A stretch of 5,781 bases of DNA from DATJHM01 sp035493895 (GCA_035493895.1 DATJHM010000144.1:1-5781), one strand, 5' to 3'; numbered from the stretch's first letter, positions 1 through 5,490 are shown. Made by a program: numbers and translations. Notes: a model not told the origin generated them from the sequence alone.

Positions 1-305
1 ATTTGCATAGACCTGAAGGCAATAACTTCGAAAACGATAGCCAGAATAACCAGAACCCAGGCGATGAGCGTACACAAGGATTGTATGAACAGAGCATTCA
101 GGGAATCAGACAAAACGCTACTCTGCACCGTATTTAAGGCATTCCCCAGCGACAGAAAACGTATCATGAGCCCCCATGATGTCGGAGGTAGGCCGCCGAA
201 GACGCAGAGCAGAATAATGATCAGCAGAATCGGCAGCCAGCCCAGCAGCAGGCGACGCTTAGCCTCAGAAGGCAGATCGTTAAACAGATCAAGCAATGCG
301 CCCAT
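1..305 (-). CDS. Two-helix membrane protein, N-terminal part only (possible T4SS coupling protein or channel component)
   Basis: This reading frame is open from a start next to the VirB4 stop codon to the window edge, giving about 101 residues with no stop. It has a short charged N-terminus (LPSEAKRR), a strongly hydrophobic helix at about residues 19-38 (WLPILLIIILLCVFGG), a loop of about 35 residues, and a second helix at about 73-97. Two N-terminal helices separated by a short loop is the layout of VirD4/TraG-type coupling proteins, but the ATPase part that would prove this lies outside the window. A VirB6-like or unknown membrane protein is equally possible. The sequence reads ATGATG with the VirB4 TGA stop embedded in it. 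A GAGG motif lies 3 nt before the first ATG (308) and 6 nt before the second (305), so the second is preferred. The overlap implies translational coupling to VirB4. The frame is sure; the function is not. Confidence 0.75.
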   Translation of the reverse strand, partial: MGALLDLFNDLPSEAKRRLLLGWLPILLIIILLCVFGGLPPTSWGLMIRFLSLGNALNTVQSSVLSDSLNALFIQSLCTLIAWVLVILAIVFEVIAFRSMQ

Positions 306-2980
306 CATACACCTCGTAGCTGTTTCGTCTCTTTAGTTGCGGCCACAGTTTCCGCAGGTACTCTCACGCCTCTAGCACGTCCGCCTGTTAAGGTCTGATT
401 GTAGTTTCTTTCAAGATCGATGGCGGCCTGCTGAGCCTGAGTCAAAGCTGAGGCCATGGTCGTATTGGCCATCTTTGCCTCCATGGGTGACGCCAGGACC
501 TCCATTTGTGACCAGCTTTTGGTAGCAAATAGACCCTCACCGCGCCGGGCACCGAGCAAAAAGCTTTTTTGACCTGGGCTCAGGTGGAAGGTATGCACCA
601 CCGAGTCGATCGTACTGGAGTCCTGCTTCATCAAAAATTTCATCGTGGCCATAGCCAGGATCGTCTTGCCTTCGTCGGAACTCAGGAAGTCATCCGAATT
701 CTGCGTGGTACACCACAAGCCACCGCCATACTTACGAATACGTCTTGATAACTCTTCCAGGAATTTTGCGCCCTGCGCGAACTGCATCAGGAGCCAGGCC
801 TCATCAATCAGAATAATGGTGTTAGGCTGTGGTATATTGGACTGTCGAGCCTGGCGAATCTTGGTCCACAGGAAATCGGCGATCAGGAACAGGCCAATGG
901 GTTTGAGGGTATCATTCAACTCGCGAATATTAAAATCTATGAAGCGATTATTCAGCACCACATGCGTGCGCATCGGGAAGAGATGGAGATAGCGCTCCAG
1001 GCGCTCGCTCAATCCATAGGTATCCTTTCCGACCCCGAAGCGATCATCACCGCGCAATGCGCTCGACATAATGACAAAAAACTCCTGCATATTGGGGGGC
1101 ACCTGCCCATGAGTGGCAGGGTCCATAGTAATACCCCGATTCTCATAGGTTTTGATGATGCATTTATAAAGGAACGCTTTTTCCTTTTGCGGCAATGCCC
1201 CCTCGTCGGAGAGCAGTAGTTCTAGCAGCGTAATCAGATTGAGCAACTTTTCGCGGAAGAAATTGATCTCGCCTTTCTCTCCTGCGGTAGGGGCACTATC
1301 TACGCCGCCATAGAGCTCAAATGGATTGACCTGTAACGAGTCCGTAGACAGCCGTACATATTGACCACTGACCATTTCGCACATATTGTTATATTCAGCT
1401 TCAGGATCAATGACATAGACGTTACTGCTCGGCAACAAACGGCTGGTAACCGTTTTCAAGAAGAAGCTTTTACCGGCACCAGATTTGGCAAAGACGACAA
1501 GGTTCGCATTTTCCAGTACCTGACTATTGAAAGGATTCAGGATCACCAGGCCGCCATTAGGATGTGCCCCAAACATCACCCCATTATCCATACTGATATC
1601 GCTATTGGTAAAGGGGTAGAAAGTAGCCGCCGAGTTGGTACCAAATAAGCGACCGCGCCCCAACTGGTTATTGGCGTCGGGCAAACAACTCATCAAACCG
1701 GCGTGATGCTGCCAGTGTACAGGGAGAGCGCGAAAATCGAGGCTGCGAATGACGCCAGCGATACGGTCGCTGCGCTCGCCCAACTCACGTCGATCGCGTC
1801 CGCGCACCTGGACGAACGTGGAGATATTAAATACACGCTCATTACCACGGGCAATATTCTCACGCAATTTTTCTACATCCCCCAACGCAATCGTGGTCGA
1901 TGGATCGGCAGTCCTGCCCTGGCGTTGCGAGACCATGGCCGCGCCACGAAACTCAACCGCTTTCTGGCTCAAGCGAGCGCTGACCTGTTCCGGTTGCAGT
2001 GGCGTAACATGGATACTAAAATCGATATTCGGCTCATCGATCTGGATAATATTATCCAGCCAGCCTGGATAGGAGCTGCGTGGATAGCTATTGATAGACA
2101 GCGTCCTGACATACTCGTGGCTCGACTCGCCATCTATGCGCAGATGTGTCGGATAGATCTGGATACCACTGGGAGTAATCAGATCGGGCAAATTGACAAA
2201 AACAGGGAGCTTTTCTTTCTCTTTTTGTTGCTTCTTTTTCTTCTTTTCCTCACGCTTAGACAGGCTCGGTTGCTGAGCGATAGAGAGGTTGCTATCAACC
2301 GTAGTGGCCTCCTCTTGATAATCATCCAGCACCGACACAAGAGGGCCTCCATGGCTCCCCTCGACCATCCCCTCCGTGATGGGGCGCTGACGCGCCTCCC
2401 ATGGCATATAACAGCTCTGATAGAGCTGAATAATCTCCAGCGTTGTTAAACGCTTGCCCGTCAAGCCCATGCGCTCCAACTGGCGTTGCATCTCATCAAT
2501 ACGCAATTTTAATTGCAACTGGGCATTGATCAGCGCCTCGGTCTTATTAGTAGTCGTCTGACGATCCGCAGTCACAATCACATAAAATTCACGCTTCACC
2601 AGGGCCCGCCTGGAAGCAAGCGCGCTGACGAAAGAAGCATGATCCTGCGCAATGGGGGCCAGCGCGCCATCCACAGCGCGCAAAGATTTCAGATAGCTGT
2701 CCAGGTTATGCGGACGGTTGCGGATCAAGATCTGCACAGGAAAGGAGATACCATTCAAGAAGCCTTTAAAGCCCTCAATCACCCCTTCCTGTTCATCCTC
2801 TGACAATAGAGAAAAGTTGATCGCATTCACTTGCAGAATGCCACGAAACTCCGGAGTCTTGCGACCAAAATCCACGCATGCGACATCCCCTACGACATCG
2901 CGTAATCTGATAAAGGCATTCACAATACTGACCGGGCCGCTTAAGAGCATGGAAGGTGTTTTCGGCGCAATATTCGTCAT
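305..2980 (-). CDS. virB4: VirB4-family conjugation ATPase
   Basis: This 891-residue protein is the cytoplasmic, membrane-associated ATPase that energises type IV secretion. The C-terminal half is a RecA/HerA-type motor: Walker A at residues 498-505 (AKSGAGKS), a second strand region VYVIDPEAEY near 521-530, Walker B at 721-728 (TIILIDEA, D726/E727), and the downstream RRIRKYGGGLWCTTQ segment with Gln760 typical of VirB4. The N-terminal part (about 10-420) corresponds to the VirB4/CagE N-terminal domain. Residues 145-175 look helical and possibly coiled-coil. A Lys/Glu-rich low-complexity segment lies at 242-257. Walker A begins with Ala instead of the usual Gly. Length is at the long end for the family. 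The start at 2980 has a GGAG about 10 nt upstream. PrgI lies 62 bp upstream and the next gene overlaps the stop, so it sits in an operon of T4SS genes. Family assignment is firm; export of DNA rather than protein is inferred. Confidence 0.96.
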   Translation of the reverse strand: MTNIAPKTPSMLLSGPVSIVNAFIRLRDVVGDVACVDFGRKTPEFRGILQVNAINFSLLSEDEQEGVIEGFKGFLNGISFPVQILIRNRPHNLDSYLKSLRAVDGALAPIAQDHASFVSALASRRALVKREFYVIVTADRQTTTNKTEALINAQLQLKLRIDEMQRQLERMGLTGKRLTTLEIIQLYQSCYMPWEARQRPITEGMVEGSHGGPLVSVLDDYQEEATTVDSNLSIAQQPSLSKREEKKKKKQQKEKEKLPVFVNLPDLITPSGIQIYPTHLRIDGESSHEYVRTLSINSYPRSSYPGWLDNIIQIDEPNIDFSIHVTPLQPEQVSARLSQKAVEFRGAAMVSQRQGRTADPSTTIALGDVEKLRENIARGNERVFNISTFVQVRGRDRRELGERSDRIAGVIRSLDFRALPVHWQHHAGLMSCLPDANNQLGRGRLFGTNSAATFYPFTNSDISMDNGVMFGAHPNGGLVILNPFNSQVLENANLVVFAKSGAGKSFFLKTVTSRLLPSSNVYVIDPEAEYNNMCEMVSGQYVRLSTDSLQVNPFELYGGVDSAPTAGEKGEINFFREKLLNLITLLELLLSDEGALPQKEKAFLYKCIIKTYENRGITMDPATHGQVPPNMQEFFVIMSSALRGDDRFGVGKDTYGLSERLERYLHLFPMRTHVVLNNRFIDFNIRELNDTLKPIGLFLIADFLWTKIRQARQSNIPQPNTIILIDEAWLLMQFAQGAKFLEELSRRIRKYGGGLWCTTQNSDDFLSSDEGKTILAMATMKFLMKQDSSTIDSVVHTFHLSPGQKSFLLGARRGEGLFATKSWSQMEVLASPMEAKMANTTMASALTQAQQAAIDLERNYNQTLTGGRARGVRVPAETVAATKETKQLRGV

Positions 2981-2986
2981 ACAGAT

Positions 2987-3000
2987 ATCACTCCACTCCT
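2987..3000 (-). promoter_or_regulatory. Ribosome binding site of the VirB4 gene
   Basis: On the minus strand AGGAGTGGAG precedes the VirB4 ATG. The proximal GGAG sits about 10 nt and the distal AGGAG about 15 nt before the start. There are two overlapping Shine-Dalgarno-like motifs, and the nearer one is the better spaced. No competing ATG downstream has a comparable motif, which supports the start at 2980. Confidence 0.6.
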
Positions 3001-3001
3001 A

Positions 3002-3041
3002 AGAATCCTAAACTTCATCTCAGAATTCTAAAATTTATCTC
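3002..3041 (-). repeat. Tandem 20-bp direct repeat between PrgI and VirB4 genes
   Basis: Two directly abutting 20-bp units (3002-3021 and 3022-3041) match at 17 of 20 positions. They fill most of the 62-bp gap between the PrgI stop codon and the VirB4 ribosome binding site. The unit is AT-rich and contains an AGAATTCT or AGAATCCT core. They could be a duplicated regulator or RNA-binding site, or simply a slippage duplication. The repeat is visible directly; its role is unknown. Confidence 0.75.
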
Positions 3042-3042
3042 A

Positions 3043-3444
3043 TCAATCATCTTCGTCTTCTTCGTCACTGCGACTGCTCACGATCTTATCCATACTATCG
3101 ATATAGCTCTGTTCATCAATCTGGACACTTTCTTCTACAGGTGTATAAATATACACCTTAGGGATGAGCACATAGAAAAGCCAGACAATGGCCCATTCCT
3201 CCAGCGGACGGGTGGCGACTTTCACAAAAGCGATCAGTAGCGCAATCACCACCACGAGCAAAGCGACCAGGCCCTTTACCAGATTCACCACCACAAGGGG
3301 GCCATGGACCACATTTCCCAAATCCACCCATGAGCTAAAGGCCACAGCCGCCCCCACAGCGATCAATAACAGCTCTCGCCCCGTGCGATTAAAGATAATC
3401 GTCGGTTGCTCATTCAAAAATGTCGGAAATTCCTCTTTTTTCAT
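3043..3444 (-). CDS. PrgI-family T4SS inner membrane protein (VirB3-like)
   Basis: This is a 133-residue protein with a cytoplasmic N-terminus (FPTFLNEQPTIIF), two membrane helices at about residues 24-40 and 55-76, then the segment RPLEEWAIVWLFYVLIPKVY (about 79-98), which resembles the conserved region after the helices in PrgI-family proteins. It ends in a strongly acidic tail (DEEDEDD, residues 127-133) predicted to be cytoplasmic. PrgI proteins are the VirB3 counterparts of monoderm T4SSs and are normally encoded just before VirB4, exactly as here. They are thought to anchor VirB4 at the membrane. The start has a strong AGAGGAG 7 nt upstream, set inside a structured leader with its own promoter candidate. 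Membership rests on size, topology, motif and position; no alignment was run. Confidence 0.82.
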   Translation of the reverse strand: MKKEEFPTFLNEQPTIIFNRTGRELLLIAVGAAVAFSSWVDLGNVVHGPLVVVNLVKGLVALLVVVIALLIAFVKVATRPLEEWAIVWLFYVLIPKVYIYTPVEESVQIDEQSYIDSMDKIVSSRSDEEDEDD

Positions 3445-3471
3445 AGAAGAGCTCCTCTTCTTATAAGAAGA
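3445..3471 (-). promoter_or_regulatory. Leader with two mutually exclusive hairpins over the PrgI ribosome binding site
   Basis: Read on the minus strand, the leader is built from the blocks TCTTCT, TATA, AGAAGA, then GGAG, then CTCTTCT, directly followed by the ATG. The central AGAAGA can pair with the upstream TCTTCT (3456-3471; the DNA is a perfect 16-bp palindrome). Alternatively AGAAGAG can pair with CTCTTCT (3445-3461; 7-bp stem, GAG loop). The second fold would bury the Shine-Dalgarno sequence and abut the start codon, while the first would free it. The pairings are visible in the sequence. A regulatory switch is an inference, and the DNA palindrome could instead be a protein-binding site. 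Confidence 0.5.
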
Positions 3472-3477
3472 TTTTTA

Positions 3478-3507
3478 TTTATACTGGCTATTTCAATGAA
3501 AATTCAA
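3478..3507 (-). promoter_or_regulatory. Candidate sigma70-type promoter for the PrgI-VirB4 genes
   Basis: On the minus strand a -35-like TTGAAT (3507-3502) and a -10-like TATAAA (3483-3478) are separated by 18 bp, in an AT-rich stretch. Transcription would be expected to start near 3471, which is exactly where the two-hairpin leader begins. The position after the pilin hairpin suggests a second transcript start inside the cluster. Assumes a housekeeping sigma factor with the usual consensus. Confidence 0.5.
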
Positions 3508-3558
3508 AAATATCGCATAGAACATGTAAAATTTTCGGCATTATTCTCTGTTGTTGGC

Positions 3559-3589
3559 TGCTGGCAGGACGAATTGCGTCCTGCCAGCA
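3559..3589 (-). terminator. 13-bp perfect hairpin after the pilin gene (partial terminator or mRNA stabiliser)
   Basis: TGCTGGCAGGACG and its exact complement flank a 5-nt loop, giving a 13-bp GC-rich stem 9 nt after the pilin stop codon. No T-run follows on either strand, so it is not a canonical intrinsic terminator. Its place behind a gene whose product is needed in many copies fits a structure that partly stops transcription or protects the upstream mRNA from 3' decay. The stem is certain; the role is inferred. Confidence 0.55.
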
Positions 3590-3598
3590 CAGACATCA

Positions 3599-3919
3599 TT
3601 AACCACAAACCATCGTATTCACAGCAGGACCGGCAACCTGGGCCAATCCGACAATGACTAAACCAACGACGGCACAGGCAATGGCCTGGTTCGATTGCGC
3701 CACCTTTCGTTCATTCCCAAAGGCAGTAGCACGCATCAACCCACCAACGATAATGCCGATAACACAGACAGCGACACCCAGGCCAGTCAAAAGGCCCGTA
3801 ATATTGTTAATCAAATTCATTAGCGTTGTGCTGAGGCCCGCCAGACCGCCAGCTGCCGTGCTGCAAGCCCTTGCAGCAGAATTGATGTAGGTAACGCCGA
3901 AAACGACAGGAAATAACAT
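3599..3919 (-). CDS. Small two-helix membrane protein, VirB2/TrbC-like pilin candidate
   Basis: The chosen start gives 106 residues: a hydrophobic N-terminus (MLFPVVFGVTYINSAARAC), a long helix at about 36-62 (GLLTGLGVAVCVIGIIVGGLM), a short charged loop (RATAFGNERK), a second helix at about 79-98, and a short end with Cys. Two helices separated by a small polar, basic loop in a protein of this size is the layout of VirB2/TrbC pilins, and the place between the wall hydrolase and PrgI/VirB4 genes fits. It ends with tandem stops (TAA TGA). The frame stays open upstream to an ATG at 4042 (147 residues), but that start has no good ribosome binding site, whereas 3919 follows a purine-rich AGGAGAGGAGAAAGGA. 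Four cysteines are present and I see no clear AxA signal peptidase site in the short form. Sequence identity to known pilins was not tested. Confidence 0.7.
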   Translation of the reverse strand: MLFPVVFGVTYINSAARACSTAAGGLAGLSTTLMNLINNITGLLTGLGVAVCVIGIIVGGLMRATAFGNERKVAQSNQAIACAVVGLVIVGLAQVAGPAVNTMVCG

Positions 3920-3929
3920 TGCTCGATTT

Positions 3930-3945
3930 TCCTTTCTCCTCTCCT
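3930..3945 (-). promoter_or_regulatory. Multiple Shine-Dalgarno motifs deciding the pilin start
   Basis: AAAGGA (3935-3930) ends 10 nt before the ATG at 3919, and two GGAG motifs lie just upstream (3939-3936 and 3944-3941). This favours the 106-residue form over the 147-residue form. The most distal GGAG is part of a hairpin (3940-3962). Confidence 0.6.
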
Positions 3946-3962
3946 GAGCGAGCTCAGGGAGA
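3940..3962 (-). promoter_or_regulatory. Hairpin touching the pilin ribosome binding region
   Basis: On the minus strand CTCAGGAGA pairs with UCUCCCUGAG across a CUCG loop, giving nine base pairs with one bulged C. It buries the most distal GGAG of the pilin Shine-Dalgarno cluster and leaves the nearer purines free. It may tune pilin translation. No other function can be read from it. Confidence 0.4.
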
Positions 3963-4015
3963 TATACGCTCTGTTGTGATGCTGCTCGATTTTGCCCGCG
4001 CCGGATAGCCAGCAG

Positions 4016-4106
4016 GGCAACCCTTGTGGTTGCCTGTGCCATAGACGGGTGAGGCCAAACCCCACAGCATTGCGCTTAAAAGTGCCTGAGCAACCTCAAG
4101 GGTTGC
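4016..4106. repeat. Pair of palindromes that are inverted copies of each other
   Basis: The palindrome at 4016-4034 has a 7-bp stem (GGCAACC/GGTTGCC) with loop CTTGT. That at 4090-4106 has a 6-bp stem (GCAACC/GGTTGC) with loop TCAAG. The 17-mer 4017-4033 matches the reverse complement of 4090-4106 at 16 of 17 bases, so the two could also pair with each other around a 56-nt spacer. The second overlaps the stop codon of the hydrolase gene. Together they occupy the upstream part of the 176-bp gap before the pilin. Confidence 0.65.
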
Positions 4107-5481
4107 GCCCTACGGGAACATCAGAGACATTGATCCCAAGCACAGCATCAATATATTTTTGCGTGTGGTGATCCGGCTGCCATTGGTTGAGACAGTTAAG
4201 CCAGCCCTGCGCCTGGCAGCTGTTCACGGCCTTATCGACAAGTTCAGGTCCCGCGTTATATGCGGCCAGCGCCATAGTATAAGCCTGAAGTTCGCTCTGG
4301 GAACCCTGTACCGCTTTATTTTGCCGATAGTGTGCATAGAGTGCTGACATCTCATAGGCAGCAGCAGGTAACGCCTCCTCAGGTTTTGTGGGATCTACCC
4401 CCTTTCCCGACGGCAAACTACCGGGCATCTGCGCACAATTTGCCGCGTTATTGACAAAATTGATCACACAACGAGGCACTTGCCTCGCGAGAGACGGAGA
4501 CAATTGTGCGATACCAATCGCACCAGTCGGGCTGACCAGCACATGCCCGGCACTATTGGTAGTCTGGAAACCACTCTGGCAGATTTGTTGGAGCAAGTAT
4601 TTTGCTGGAGTACCATAATGCACCGCGGCTTGCATCGCCAGCGCCTCCCAGTGCTGTTGCAGCGGCGTTGACTGCTGCTGCAAGCAGGGAGCGATCTCCT
4701 GCTGGCGAATAAAGCCTTGCAACGTATAACCAGGCCAGGAATCGATCGTCCCGTTGGCATGCCAGGTCAGCCGGTCAAAAAGATCGGCAGCTTCTGTTTG
4801 CACAACGGTAATAGAGCCATCATGACCATGTGCCGGGGGCTGAACGTCGACAACCAGGGCCAGATGTCCGGCCTTCCCTCCCGACCAGGCCACCATATCA
4901 CCGGGCGCGGGAGTCTGCTGGCGCACAGCGCTGGCCGGGATCTCCTGCCAGCCCGGTTTCCCTTGATAGAGTGTCCAGAATTGGTTGGCATTGCCGATAT
5001 ATGGGAGTTCATCATCAATGACAGCGAAGATCGCCGCCACAAACTCCACGCATTGCAGATTGCCACTTTGCGCATCGGCACATAATGAGCCATGAGCATT
5101 CTGACAGGCACGCTTCCAGTAAGCAATAGCAGGACGCAACGTCGGGTCATCTGCGTAATATTCATTTTCCAGCGCGCCATAGATGCTATGAGACAGTGCA
5201 ATAGCCTGCGCCGCGAGATACTGACCATGCGTGGCAAAACCTTGCTGCTTCATGCCAGCAACCCAGGTAGGAGTATCTACCGATACAGGCGCAACCCACG
5301 TCTTATGAGTGGAGGCTGGCGGAGGAAGCGCCCTCATCCTGGCCCAGAAAACGAGCACAAAGATCAAGGGCAGCAACAGTAGCACCCCGTTCCGCAAGAT
5401 ACCTACCCATTGTTCCCTGGACACGGTCGTCCGCAGCTCATCATAGCAGAAGCGCACTATACCCCATGTTCTAGACAGCAT
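4096..5481 (-). CDS. Membrane-anchored CHAP + SLT peptidoglycan hydrolase of the T4SS (VirB1-like)
   Basis: This 461-residue protein would open the cell wall for the transfer channel. It has a short cytoplasmic N-terminus with basic residues, one membrane helix at about 32-47 (GVLLLLPLIFVLVFW), and an extracellular remainder. Residues about 135-260 form a CHAP amidase/endopeptidase domain: likely nucleophile Cys144 (LQCVEFV), the PAPGDMVAW segment (191-199), His206 (AGHLALV), with Gln228 or Glu230 as the possible third residue. Residues about 278-450 form a lytic transglycosylase-like (SLT) domain with SPTGAIGIAQLSP (317-329) and ALAAYNAGP (404-412). The usual catalytic Glu (ESGF) is Gln302 here (CQSGF), so the transglycosylase activity is doubtful. 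Nine cysteines lie in the outer part. The start at 5481 has GAGG 5 nt upstream. Two-domain wall hydrolases are common in Gram-positive conjugation systems. The fold assignments are strong; the exact bond cleaved is not. Confidence 0.88.
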   Translation of the reverse strand: MLSRTWGIVRFCYDELRTTVSREQWVGILRNGVLLLLPLIFVLVFWARMRALPPPASTHKTWVAPVSVDTPTWVAGMKQQGFATHGQYLAAQAIALSHSIYGALENEYYADDPTLRPAIAYWKRACQNAHGSLCADAQSGNLQCVEFVAAIFAVIDDELPYIGNANQFWTLYQGKPGWQEIPASAVRQQTPAPGDMVAWSGGKAGHLALVVDVQPPAHGHDGSITVVQTEAADLFDRLTWHANGTIDSWPGYTLQGFIRQQEIAPCLQQQSTPLQQHWEALAMQAAVHYGTPAKYLLQQICQSGFQTTNSAGHVLVSPTGAIGIAQLSPSLARQVPRCVINFVNNAANCAQMPGSLPSGKGVDPTKPEEALPAAAYEMSALYAHYRQNKAVQGSQSELQAYTMALAAYNAGPELVDKAVNSCQAQGWLNCLNQWQPDHHTQKYIDAVLGINVSDVPVGRNP

Positions 5482-5486
5482 GTAAA

Positions 5487-5490
5487 CCTC
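5487..5490 (-). promoter_or_regulatory. Ribosome binding site of the CHAP/SLT hydrolase
   Basis: GAGG on the minus strand lies 5 nt before the ATG at 5481 and supports that start. The 41-bp gap to the preceding stop codon shows no promoter or terminator that I can identify, so the gene is probably co-transcribed with the VirB6-like gene. Confidence 0.55.

Noticed and set aside
64..336. Plus-strand open frame of 90 codons
   Set aside because: Antisense to the two-helix membrane protein and the VirB4 end. Its Ser/Arg-rich composition is typical of a shadow frame.
1703..2449. Long open frame (248 codons) on the plus strand, including a Leu/Phe-rich stretch
   Set aside because: It lies wholly inside VirB4 in exact antisense codon register, and its Leu/Phe run is just the reverse of the Lys/Glu codons. 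It shows no family motif and no convincing ribosome binding site.
3920..4095. A separate promoter for the pilin gene
   Set aside because: TATATC- and TTGCCC-like elements exist, but no pair with acceptable spacing was found.
4077..4106. Intrinsic terminator after the hydrolase gene
   Set aside because: The 6-bp stem is weak and the nearest T-run (CTTTT) is several bases away on the minus strand, so it does not fit a canonical terminator.
4717..5085. Plus-strand open frame opposite the hydrolase gene
   Set aside because: Antisense shadow with no recognisable domain; the minus-strand CHAP domain explains the coding signal.
4464..5237. Two minus-strand open frames (4464-4760 and 4767-5237) overlapping the hydrolase gene
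   Set aside because: They are out-of-frame shadows of the CHAP/SLT gene, whose own frame carries clear domain motifs.
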